Position numbers and translations under genes: made by a program. This document shows, one piece after another, positions 1-6,951 of a stretch of 8,585 nucleotides of DNA. Positions within the stretch are counted from its first letter, which is position 1, and each line of letters opens with the position of its first letter. This DNA comes from Planctomycetota bacterium (GTDB lineage: Bacteria; Planctomycetota; Phycisphaerae; UBA1845; PWPN01), in the NCBI GenBank assembly GCA_016209665.1, contig JACQVT010000667.1, positions 1-8,585 of the forward strand, given 5' to 3'. A model generated the notes under the pieces. The model was not told the DNA's origin, did no database searches, and worked only from the letters and a program-made list of their open reading frames with translations.

Positions 1-130
1 GAGCTGAGTGAGGCGTAGGTCCCCCCTCTACCGGCCTCGGCGTTCTCTCTAACCGTAGCCAAGCTGCTCCCACTCGCTGGATCGGAGGCACCACCCCGCC
101 GTGCGGCGTGTACCCGGAGGGCGCCGGCCG

Positions 131-2200
131 CTACGCGCGGACGATCTTCACGTCGCCGGGCGCAAGGGTGAGTGTCAGCCGGCGGGCGGTCAGGCGCGGA
201 GCGGGCGAGGGGACGATCTCCAGCAGCACCTTGGGATCGCGCGGCGAGCGCAGGCCGACTACCGTGGTGCGGCGGGGCTTGTTCATGTCGATGTTGGCCA
301 GCATCAGCAGTGATTTGCGGGTCCCCGGCACGCGAAAGCCGGTGGCCAGGATGTGGTGGGCGTTCGTGGCGAGCTTGGGAAAGAACCAGGCTGCCTTCCG
401 CGTGATGGATGGCAGGAACCGCCGGCGGAGGGCAGAGGCACGGGCGATCAGGTCGACCATTTCCGGTCCGCCGGGGTTCGTCCAGTGCAGAGCGTAGGGA
501 TCGAAGAACGCCAGCTTGCCGTACTGCGGGTCGCGGCGGGGCAGGGCGTAGCGGCCGGGCCGGCCGACGTCCAGGCCCAGGTTCATCGGCTGGCGTTCGA
601 GCACCTCCATGCCGCTGTTGATCATGGGCACGGCGTTGGGTAGGAACATGTTGACCACGACGGCCTGCCGGCTGAACCGCGGACCACCCCGCCGGACGGT
701 CGCCCGCGGCGTATCGGGCGTTTCGGCGGCGGCCAGCACGGGCAGCTTGAGCGATGGGAGTTCGGCCAGCATCCGGTGCATCTGCCCGTCGCTCGCACGG
801 GGTTGGCAGTACCAACTCGGCCCGAGCAGGACGTTGTAGCCGGCCTTGCGGACGCGAGCGTGGTTGCGGGCGCTCAGGTCCTCGGCGAAGAAGCAGAAGT
901 CGGGATCGCGGCGGCGCGGCCGATCCAGGATCGTCCGCTCCAGGTCGGACGGCAGGGCGTGGGCCATGTCCAACCGGGCCCCGTCGATGCCGAATTGCTG
1001 GTAGAACGGGATGATGTCGGCCAGCCGGTTCCACAGCTCGCGGTTGGGCCGCCGGCCGGGGAACAGATTGCACTTGATGGTGTCGAACAGCACGTAGGGC
1101 GGTTGCCGCTCCGGATCCTCGAGCAGGGCCGCCGCCTCGGGCGCGTGGTCGAGGTACAGCCGGAAGTAGGTCACGTCGCTCCAGGCCGGCTGCCGGTCGT
1201 TGATGACGTCGCTGAATCCCGGCGGCGTGATCACGCCGAACCGATGGGCGATGGCGGCCATCAGGTTCTCGGGCGGGCGACGCCGGGCGCCGGCCGCGAA
1301 TTCGGCCCACTCGCGCGGGTGGGTGATACTCGGCGCGACCCGGAACTTCTGGAGATGCTCGCGCACCGCGGGCACGCGGTAGACTTCGTCGAGCCGGCCG
1401 GGAATGGGGTTCTCGTAGTGGACGTCTGGCAGTCGCGGCGCCCGCCAGTCGGCCTCGAACCGACGGTCGATCCAGTAAAACCACTCCGGATGCTCGAGGA
1501 TCCAGTCGCAATCGCGGGCGGCCGTCCGCGGAGCCACGTCGAGCATCACCCGCATCCCAAGCCGGTGCGCACATTCCACGAAGACCGCGAACTCATCCTT
1601 CACCGCGGCCGGATCGTCGCCGGCCAGCGGATCGTGCAGCGATGCGTCCAGTTGCAGGAAGTCCTTCGCCGAGTAGGGGCAGCCCAGCTCGCCCTTGCGG
1701 AACAGGTTGCTGATCTTGACCACCGGCAGGAGGTACAGCGTGGTGACGCCCATCTTCGCCAGCAGCGGCAAGACCAGGCATGACTTGAGGAACGTGCCCA
1801 GTTCCTGGTATCGATCCCGCCGGCGGCCGGGCGCCGCGGCGATCCGCCCGTCGGCGTCGTGGTCCCAGGCCGTGGTCATGCGGACCATCATGCCGTACAT
1901 CGTCTGGTCGGCGATCCAGTCGCCCGGCCGCCCGCGACTTCTCGATCGAGCGCCGTGGTCCGCGTAGACCCGTGACAGGCTGCGTCTCGCGTATTTCGCG
2001 TCCGGGGGCGACTGCCCGCGGATCCATTCCAGGCACGCCGCCACGTATTCACGGGCGTTGACGATGATCTGACCATGCGTCCGCGTGCGTGGACCCGCGT
2101 AGCCCCAGCAGTCCCACAGCGCGGGCAGGCGGTAGTCCATTCGGCCGGAGCCACGCGAGGATGGCGGGCAGCGGGGAGGGTTTGACTTGCCTCGTGCCAT
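131..2200 (-). CDS. mmtA: GH13 maltosyltransferase, Thermotoga MTase-like
   Basis: Predicted 689-residue cytoplasmic glycoside hydrolase family 13 enzyme that transfers maltosyl units between alpha-1,4-glucan chains. Seen: a TIM-barrel core with region I variant DVAPRTAARD (221-230) in place of DVVxNH, nucleophile D411 in GARLDMAHAL, acid/base E440 in FFAED, and the third acid D496 in AETPDTPR, where the usual NHD histidine is missing. QPMNLGLD (537-544) and KLAFFDPYALHW (562-573) follow; residues from about 600 form the C-terminal beta domain. From memory, Thermotoga maritima maltosyltransferase (about 640 residues) shares PRTAARD, ITPPGFSD, GIDGARLDM, ETPDTPR, QPMNLGLD and KLAFFD in the same order, which favours this over alpha-amylase; GlgE also has a TPD-type region IV but differs elsewhere. 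The ATG at 2200 lies 5 bp after the pullulanase stop, with GGTGATC just before it. An ATG at 2140 (669 residues, starting MDYRLPALW) is the alternative. There is no signal peptide. The symbol follows the Thermotoga gene as I recall it. Confidence 0.88.
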   Translation of the reverse strand: MARGKSNPPRCPPSSRGSGRMDYRLPALWDCWGYAGPRTRTHGQIIVNAREYVAACLEWIRGQSPPDAKYARRSLSRVYADHGARSRSRGRPGDWIADQTMYGMMVRMTTAWDHDADGRIAAAPGRRRDRYQELGTFLKSCLVLPLLAKMGVTTLYLLPVVKISNLFRKGELGCPYSAKDFLQLDASLHDPLAGDDPAAVKDEFAVFVECAHRLGMRVMLDVAPRTAARDCDWILEHPEWFYWIDRRFEADWRAPRLPDVHYENPIPGRLDEVYRVPAVREHLQKFRVAPSITHPREWAEFAAGARRRPPENLMAAIAHRFGVITPPGFSDVINDRQPAWSDVTYFRLYLDHAPEAAALLEDPERQPPYVLFDTIKCNLFPGRRPNRELWNRLADIIPFYQQFGIDGARLDMAHALPSDLERTILDRPRRRDPDFCFFAEDLSARNHARVRKAGYNVLLGPSWYCQPRASDGQMHRMLAELPSLKLPVLAAAETPDTPRATVRRGGPRFSRQAVVVNMFLPNAVPMINSGMEVLERQPMNLGLDVGRPGRYALPRRDPQYGKLAFFDPYALHWTNPGGPEMVDLIARASALRRRFLPSITRKAAWFFPKLATNAHHILATGFRVPGTRKSLLMLANIDMNKPRRTTVVGLRSPRDPKVLLEIVPSPAPRLTARRLTLTLAPGDVKIVRA

Positions 2201-2205
2201 GTCGA

Positions 2206-4350
2206 TCACCGGCACAACATCACGCCCGAATGCCCCGGAATGGTCACGCAGTCCTGCACCGTGTCCAGCGGCTCGAGGCCGGCCCGATCGGCGTCGGCGT
2301 GGACCGACCAGAGGCCCTCCCCGAGCTTGAACTCCGTCGGCTCGTTCGAGCCGTTGTACAACACCACGATCGCCTGGGCCGGCTCGCCCGGCAACTCCGC
2401 GCTGTGAAGGATGTGGGCGATGCTCTGGCCGTGAGGCGTGTCGCCGAACCAGACGCGGTACTCGACGTCGGCCCGCTGCCGCAGCCGAAACGCCGGATGC
2501 GCCTTCCGCAGCGCGATGAGGCCGCGGTAGTAGTCGAACAGTCCCTTTCGCTTGAGCTTGAGTGCCCAGTCGACCTGGTTGATCGCGTCCGGCAGGTTGT
2601 AGCTGTTGCGGTGGCCGCGCTTGGTCCGCCCGAACTCCTGTCCGGCGTGCAGCAACACGATGCCCTGGGACGCGAACAGGAGCAAGGCGGCCAGCCGGGC
2701 CATCCGCTCCAACTCGGCCTCCGAGGCCTCGGGCGAAGTCTGCAACAGCTTGTCCCACGCGGTGAGGTTGTCGTGGCACTCGAAGTAGCTGATGCAGTCG
2801 GTCGGGTGCTCCGCCCACTCGCGGACGGCGCCCTCGAGTCCGCGCTTGACGGCGTCGATCCGCACGCCCGCCTGGATGAAGCCCGGCGGCCCCTCGTCGC
2901 GGTCGCCCTTGATCGCGTCGCGGAACGGGTCGTTGAAGCACGCGACGCCGGTGCCGCGAAGCTGCCGCTTGTCCGTGACCGGCTTGAGCGGCGTGGGCCC
3001 GGCGGCCCAGGGCTCGCCCCACAGCAGGATGTCGGGCCGCAGTTGCGTCAGTTCGGCCTTGATCCGCCGCACCATCTGGAGGTCGATCAGCCCCATCAGG
3101 TCGAACCTAAAGCCGTCCACGCGGTACTCCCGGACCCACATCTCGAGGGAATCGAGGATGAACTTGCGGGCCATGGGGGCCTCGCTCATGAACTCGTTGC
3201 CGCAGCCCGATCCGTTGCAGAAGCGGTCGGCCGGCGTCTTGCGGTAGTAGTAGTGCGGGACGAGGCGTTCGAACGGCGCGGTCTTGGCGGCGTGGTTGTA
3301 CACCACGTCCAGGATCACGCCGATGCCGCGCTCGTGAAGAGCCTGGATGGCCTGCTTGAGTTCGCGAATGCGGGCCGGCCCGCTCACGCTGCTGGCGTAC
3401 CAGCCGTCGGGCGAATTGAACTGCACCGGCATGTAGCCCCAATCGTACTCGTCGTCACGGTCCTCGGCGTTGTCGAAGTCCTGCACCGGCATGAGCTGCA
3501 CGTGGGTCACGCCCAGTTCCACCAGGTGATCGAGCCCGGTTCGGATCGACGGGTCGTCGGGCAGATGCGTGCCCGATTCGGTGAGGCCCAGGAACTTGCC
3601 GCGGCGGGTGACGCCCGAGTTGGCGGCGATGGTGAAATCGCGGACGTGCATCTCGTACACCACCACGTCGACGGCCGACGCCGGATTGGCATACGCGTGT
3701 TCGCGGAAGCCCGGCGGATCGGTCGCGGCGAGGTCCAGGATCAACGTTCGGGCGTGGCGACCCTGGGTGCAGACGGCGTAGACGTCGCCCACCTCGGTCT
3801 TCGGGTTGAAGCCGAAGCCCCGCAACCGATACGCGTAGTACTTGCCGTCGAGGTTGCCGGCGACGATTGCCTCCCAGACGCCTCGTTCGTTCCGTTGCAT
3901 CTCGTGGGCGACCAGGCCCGCGTCGCCCGCCACGGCATCGGCGATCACGACCTCGACACCGGTGGCGGTCGGGGCGAACACACGGAACGTGGTCGCCTCG
4001 GGACGGTACGTGAACCCGAGCCGGGCTTCCGGATCGCCGTAGCGCTCAGGGTCGAGCAGGACGTCGCGCACGCTGACCAGCCGGCTGCCCGCGCCCTCGA
4101 CCCAGACGTCGAACTGCTGCTGCACGAAGTCGAGGGGTTCGGCCGTCGCGAGGACGAACGTGGTGGTCTGATCCTGGCGAGGGGCCCAGGCTTCGACGGA
4201 TTTGAGGGGGACCGCCTCGCTACTGGTAGTCTTGAGGCTGAACCGCGGGGCCGGCCAGTCTGCCACGGGCACCCGGCGGTTCAGGCGAACCGTGACCCGG
4301 CACGGCCCGTCGAGCGTGGCGGCGGTCAGCTTGGGGTCGCCTTCGGACAT
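2206..4350 (-). CDS. pulA: Type I pullulanase (GH13, cytoplasmic type)
   Basis: Debranching enzyme of 714 residues that hydrolyses alpha-1,6 linkages in pullulan, limit dextrins or glycogen. Seen in order: an N-terminal beta region (1-105); a CBM48-like domain (about 110-190, with TFRVFAPTATGVEVVI); VYEMHVRDF (231-239); YDWGYMP (302-308), the pullulanase signature position normally YNWGYDP; region I DVVYNH (348-353); NGSGCGNEFMSE (379-390), typical of type I pullulanases; region II GFRFDLMG with nucleophile D417; region III WGEPW with acid/base E446; region IV FECHDNLTAWDKL with H526 and D527. A C-terminal beta domain ends at 714. All catalytic residues are present. Length and absence of a signal peptide match intracellular pullulanases such as Bacillus AmyX (about 718). 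No clear Shine-Dalgarno precedes the ATG, which is not unusual in planctomycetes. It is the first gene of a two-gene unit with the maltosyltransferase. Glycogen debranching is a possible natural role. Confidence 0.93.
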   Translation of the reverse strand: MSEGDPKLTAATLDGPCRVTVRLNRRVPVADWPAPRFSLKTTSSEAVPLKSVEAWAPRQDQTTTFVLATAEPLDFVQQQFDVWVEGAGSRLVSVRDVLLDPERYGDPEARLGFTYRPEATTFRVFAPTATGVEVVIADAVAGDAGLVAHEMQRNERGVWEAIVAGNLDGKYYAYRLRGFGFNPKTEVGDVYAVCTQGRHARTLILDLAATDPPGFREHAYANPASAVDVVVYEMHVRDFTIAANSGVTRRGKFLGLTESGTHLPDDPSIRTGLDHLVELGVTHVQLMPVQDFDNAEDRDDEYDWGYMPVQFNSPDGWYASSVSGPARIRELKQAIQALHERGIGVILDVVYNHAAKTAPFERLVPHYYYRKTPADRFCNGSGCGNEFMSEAPMARKFILDSLEMWVREYRVDGFRFDLMGLIDLQMVRRIKAELTQLRPDILLWGEPWAAGPTPLKPVTDKRQLRGTGVACFNDPFRDAIKGDRDEGPPGFIQAGVRIDAVKRGLEGAVREWAEHPTDCISYFECHDNLTAWDKLLQTSPEASEAELERMARLAALLLFASQGIVLLHAGQEFGRTKRGHRNSYNLPDAINQVDWALKLKRKGLFDYYRGLIALRKAHPAFRLRQRADVEYRVWFGDTPHGQSIAHILHSAELPGEPAQAIVVLYNGSNEPTEFKLGEGLWSVHADADRAGLEPLDTVQDCVTIPGHSGVMLCR

Positions 4351-4442
4351 GCGGCAAACTTAGCCGATCCGTCTCATAATTGAAACGACGCGGTGCGATT
4401 CGATACCGGCCGGGATTTGCCGCGAACCAACAGCCCCGACGG

Positions 4443-4468
4443 AGCCCACCGGACGCAGCCGATGGGCT
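4443..4468 (-). terminator. Imperfect hairpin downstream of the FG-GAP lipoprotein gene
   Basis: On the minus strand AGCCCATCGG and CCGGTGGGCT can form a 10-bp stem with one G-U pair around the 6-nt loop CTGCGT. It begins 44 nt after the lipoprotein stop codon and lies about 90 bp before the pullulanase start. No U-run follows, so it is not a textbook intrinsic terminator. It may act with Rho, stabilise the 3' end, or be chance in GC-rich DNA. Confidence 0.35.
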
Positions 4469-4512
4469 TGGCCGGCAGTCCCACACACCCGCCTCCTGTG
4501 CGGCGAAACCCG

Positions 4513-5757
4513 TCACGGGTTGCCCGGGTTGATGAACCGTTCGACCCGGTCGAGGGAGCTGTCGCTGTCGTGGTCGACGGGCACGACCACGTCCACCAGG
4601 CCGTCGCCATCGGTGTCGTCGACCGCGGACAGGGCATAGCCGACGTTGGCAACGGCGGCGACGCGGTGTTCGGCCCAGGCGGCCTTGATGTTGGATCGCG
4701 GCGTATACCAGAAGACGCAGGCGGGGTTATTGCCGACCACGATCACGTCGTTGCGGCCGTCGTTGTCCATGTCGGCGATGGCGACGTCCACGGGCACCCG
4801 CTGGTCGGCCTGGTTCTTGGTGTAATCCGCCAGCACCCAGCCGTTCCAGGCGGCGGTCACGGGGCTGGGGCGGGGAAACCAGGCGACCTGGGCCCGGTCG
4901 GGCGACACGGCGACGAGGTCGACCGTGCCGTCACCGTCGACGTCGCCGAGGGCGAGCCGGGTCGCCCCGCTGAACTTGGTCATAATGTGCTTGGGCCACG
5001 TGCCCGCCGCCGGGTCGTCGGGCTGTTCGTACCAACTGATCACGCCGTTGGTGTCGCCGGTCGCGCTGCACACGACGTCCAGCCGGCCGTCGCCGTTCAT
5101 ATCTACCAGCACCAGCGAGTCGGCCCCGCTGCGCGTGGTTGAGTCGATGCTGTGGAGGGTCCAGCCCTCGGCGCTGTCGGGGTTGGCGGGCGAGGCGAAC
5201 CACACCAGCCGCCCCACGTCGTTGAGCGTGGCCACGATGTCGCGGCCGTCCACGCCGTCGATCTGGGCGGAGGCCACGTCGAACCACGCCTTGAACGTCG
5301 CATTCATCGACGCGGCAATGTCGAACGCGGTCCAGTCGGCCGCGATGCGCGGATCGGGGGGCGACCGGAGATACGTGATGCGGTCGGCGGCGGCGACGAG
5401 GATGTCCGGGCGGCCGTCGCCGTTCATGTCGGCGATGCTGACCGCGTTGGCGTTGATGTAGCGCGTGCTGGCGCTGGCAACCACTGTATTCCACGACCCA
5501 CCGCCCGCCCCCTGATAGTGGATGGCGACGGCGCCCGGCTTGGCGCCGTCCGCGGTGGAGCCCCGCCACACGCTGACCACGTCTTTGCGGCCGTCCCCGT
5601 CGATGTCGCCGATTCGTGCCGCCGCCGGCTGCGTCGATGGGCTAGTGTCCAGCCGTTCGGACGGCCAGTTCACCGCCGGTTCCGAGAAGGGACACCCCGA
5701 GATGATGAACAGCGCCGGCATCATCACGGCCCCGGCGGTCCGAAGACGTCGAGTCAT
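4513..5757 (-). CDS. FG-GAP/VCBS repeat lipoprotein (seven-bladed propeller)
   Basis: Predicted exported lipoprotein of 414 residues. The N-terminus MTRRLRTAG is followed by a hydrophobic stretch and a lipobox IISGC with lipidated C22. Seven Ca-binding-loop repeats follow: DIDGDGRKD (51-59), DMNGDGRPD (110-118), QIDGVDGRD (165-173, degenerate), DMNGDGRLD (219-227), DVDGDGTVD (272-280), DMDNDGRND (329-337) and DTDGDGLVD (381-389). The spacing is 52-59 residues, as expected for a seven-bladed beta-propeller like integrin alpha chains. An extra acidic motif DHDSDSSLD (395-403) precedes the C-terminus. No enzyme domain is attached, so the ligand and role are unknown; binding of protein or polysaccharide at the cell surface is the usual guess. 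Its ATG directly follows the TGA of the MEMO gene and a GGGGGAG ribosome binding site lies inside that gene, indicating co-translation. Confidence 0.9.
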   Translation of the reverse strand: MTRRLRTAGAVMMPALFIISGCPFSEPAVNWPSERLDTSPSTQPAAARIGDIDGDGRKDVVSVWRGSTADGAKPGAVAIHYQGAGGGSWNTVVASASTRYINANAVSIADMNGDGRPDILVAAADRITYLRSPPDPRIAADWTAFDIAASMNATFKAWFDVASAQIDGVDGRDIVATLNDVGRLVWFASPANPDSAEGWTLHSIDSTTRSGADSLVLVDMNGDGRLDVVCSATGDTNGVISWYEQPDDPAAGTWPKHIMTKFSGATRLALGDVDGDGTVDLVAVSPDRAQVAWFPRPSPVTAAWNGWVLADYTKNQADQRVPVDVAIADMDNDGRNDVIVVGNNPACVFWYTPRSNIKAAWAEHRVAAVANVGYALSAVDDTDGDGLVDVVVPVDHDSDSSLDRVERFINPGNP

Positions 5758-6705
5758 TCAATGCTCCCCCATGCTTTCCGGTGGGCCGGCGAACACGACG
5801 CCCGCATAGCCCACGGCGTCGTCCATATCGCCATACCGGTCGCGCAGGACTTCCCCGCTGGTCGTGTGACGGAGCAGAACGCCCCTCAGGGCCCCGGTCG
5901 ACCGACAGGCGGCGACGGTGGCGGCCACCGCCCCGGCCCCGCAGGCGTTCTGGTGCCGCCGGGCCTCGGGCGCGATCTGGTCGGCCTCCATGCGGCGGAT
6001 GAGGTCGATGATGGCCCGGTCGTTCACATCCTTGGCCCAGGCCAGGCCCGCCGGCCCGACGCCCTTGGGTGTGTAGTCGTAGCGTGGTCCGTAGTGGGTC
6101 AGGTCGGTGGACCCGACAAAGACCGTGCGGCGGCCCATCCGTCGCGCCTGCTCGGCCACGGTCCGGCCCACGACCGATGCCGGGACGGTATGCGGCACCA
6201 AGATCGGTAGCAGCCGCGCGGATGGGGTCAGGTACTGAACGAACGGCACCTGGACCTCGATCGAGTGTTCGGGCTGATGGGCTCTGCTATCGGGTTCGAC
6301 ATCCTGCGAGGCCGACAACACCGCCGAGGCCAGCTCCTCATCGATCGCGATTTCGCCCAGCGGCGTGGACCAGCCGCCCTCGGCGAAGACGGCCGCCTTC
6401 CTCCCGGCCAGCCGGTGGGCGGCCCCGAACACCACGACCGTCTCCACGTCCGGTCGGCACAGCTCCCGCAGCACTTCCCCCGCCACCGCCCCGCTGCACA
6501 TCCATCCGGCATGGGGCACGATCCCGCCGAAGAGGCACTGCGTGCCCGCCGCCACCGCCGACCGCAGGGCGGCAGCGTCGCTGTCGACGTCGGGCCGGGT
6601 CGGCACTCGGTCGGCCGCGGCCAGACAGGCCTCGATCTCTGACCGGCACGCCCGATCCGAGGCGGGGTAAAAGTGTCCAGCGACCGCCGGTGAGCGCACA
6701 CTCAT
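5758..6705 (-). CDS. amrB: MEMO1-family protein (AmmeMemoRadiSam system protein B)
   Basis: A 315-residue homologue of human MEMO1 and of bacterial/archaeal AmmeMemoRadiSam protein B, related in fold to class III extradiol dioxygenases. Seen: N-terminal SPAVAGHFYP (5-14); PHAGWMCSG with H65; FGAAH with H97; PEHSIEVQVPF (145-155); STDLTHYG (199-206); ACGAG with C255. H65, H97 and C255 match the positions of the His/His/Cys metal site described for MEMO1, so copper or iron binding is plausible; biochemical activity in bacteria is not settled. Known family context pairs it with an AMMECR1-domain protein and a radical SAM enzyme; neither is in this window. The start at 6705 is preferred over the in-frame ATG at 6735, because GGGAG lies 7 nt upstream, the protein then begins right before the conserved AGHFYP motif, and a promoter places the transcript start near 6734. 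No signal peptide, so cytoplasmic. Confidence 0.92.
   Translation of the reverse strand: MSVRSPAVAGHFYPASDRACRSEIEACLAAADRVPTRPDVDSDAAALRSAVAAGTQCLFGGIVPHAGWMCSGAVAGEVLRELCRPDVETVVVFGAAHRLAGRKAAVFAEGGWSTPLGEIAIDEELASAVLSASQDVEPDSRAHQPEHSIEVQVPFVQYLTPSARLLPILVPHTVPASVVGRTVAEQARRMGRRTVFVGSTDLTHYGPRYDYTPKGVGPAGLAWAKDVNDRAIIDLIRRMEADQIAPEARRHQNACGAGAVAATVAACRSTGALRGVLLRHTTSGEVLRDRYGDMDDAVGYAGVVFAGPPESMGEH
5764..5770 (-). promoter_or_regulatory. Ribosome binding site of the FG-GAP lipoprotein gene
   Basis: GGGGGAG on the minus strand lies 6 nt before the lipoprotein ATG and inside the last codons of the MEMO gene. With the TGAATG junction it supports termination-reinitiation between the two genes. 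Confidence 0.6.
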
Positions 6706-6712
6706 GGGCAGA

Positions 6713-6717
6713 CTCCC
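6713..6717 (-). promoter_or_regulatory. Ribosome binding site of the MEMO gene
   Basis: GGGAG on the minus strand ends 7 nt before the ATG at 6705. It decides the start in favour of 6705 over the upstream in-frame ATG at 6735, which has no comparable site. Confidence 0.6.
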
Positions 6718-6740
6718 GGTGCAGAAAACCGTCACCCATC

Positions 6741-6769
6741 ATTATCCACCTGGCGGGCACGCGGGGCAA
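6741..6769 (-). promoter_or_regulatory. Sigma70-type promoter for the MEMO-lipoprotein unit
   Basis: On the minus strand TTGCCC (6769-6764; 4 of 6 to TTGACA) is followed after exactly 17 bp by GATAAT (6746-6741; 5 of 6 to TATAAT). A transcript would start near 6734, leaving a leader of about 29 nt that contains the GGGAG ribosome binding site. It is one of the few AT-rich spots in the gap. Planctomycete promoters are poorly characterised, so this rests on the general bacterial consensus. Confidence 0.45.
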
Positions 6770-6789
6770 ACCCCTCCGGCCACGGAATC

Positions 6790-6828
6790 GGGATTCGGGG
6801 CTCGGGATTCGGGGCTCGGGGCCCGGGG
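6790..6828. repeat. Tandem 14-bp G-rich repeat with G-quadruplex potential
   Basis: Two exact copies of GGGATTCGGGGCTC (6790-6803 and 6804-6817) are followed by the derivative GGGGCCCGGGG (6818-6828). The plus strand has six G-runs of 3-4 separated by 3-4 nt loops, which fits a G-quadruplex pattern. A partial palindrome GAATCGGGATTC (6785-6796) overlaps the left end. The block is noncoding and lies between the phosphatase and the MEMO promoter. Confidence 0.75.
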
Positions 6829-6840
6829 AAGAAAGAAAAG

Positions 6841-6872
6841 ACGCGGGGACGCGGAGACGCGGGGACACCGGG
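6841..6872. repeat. Tandem 8-bp repeat (ACGCGGGG type)
   Basis: Consecutive units ACGCGGGG, ACGCGGAG, ACGCGGGG and ACACCGGG occupy this stretch, flanked by the purine tracts GAAGAAAGAAAAG on the left and AGAGGAGGAGAAGAGA on the right. The whole 6829-6888 stretch is strongly purine-rich on the plus strand. It looks like a decaying microsatellite and codes for nothing supportable. Confidence 0.7.
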
Positions 6873-6899
6873 AGAGGAGGAGAAGAGATGCGGACGAGC

Positions 6900-6918
6900 C
6901 GCGGGGTTTATCCCCGCG
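6900..6918 (-). terminator. GC hairpin after the phosphatase gene
   Basis: CGCGGGG and CCCCGCG form a perfect 7-bp stem around the AT loop ATAAA (minus strand). The hairpin starts 33 nt after the stop codon of the metallophosphoesterase. It is followed by GCTCGTCCGCAT and then a pyrimidine-rich stretch rather than a clean U-run. It is a reasonable transcript end for the kinase-phosphatase unit, but not a canonical intrinsic terminator. Confidence 0.45.
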
Positions 6919-6951
6919 CACCCGCCGGGCGCGAGGGGTCGGGCCTTGGGA

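Noticed and set aside
1..130. Search for a tRNA, terminator or gene downstream of the maltosyltransferase
   Set aside because: No T-loop consensus, no stem longer than about 4-5 bp with a sensible loop, and no coding frame with support.
776..1783. 335-codon plus-strand open frame opposite the maltosyltransferase
   Set aside because: Antisense shadow of a gene with all catalytic motifs; no domain recognised.
2201..3022. In-frame 5' extension of the maltosyltransferase frame into the pullulanase gene (274 more codons)
   Set aside because: Out of frame with the pullulanase, rich in Arg and Gly, and no homology to GH13 N-termini. Thermotoga maltosyltransferase has only about 20 residues before the shared LPALW-like motif, so the start near 2200 fits.
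2089..4383. 764-codon open frame on the plus strand opposite the pullulanase gene
   Set aside because: Composition rich in Arg, Val, Gly and His with no recognisable domain; it mirrors the codon bias of the strongly supported pullulanase on the minus strand.
4351..4390. Promoter for the pullulanase gene (TTTCAA-N17-TAAGTT or boxes around TATGAG on the minus strand)
   Set aside because: Each box matches the consensus at about half the positions only, and no Shine-Dalgarno follows; too weak to list.
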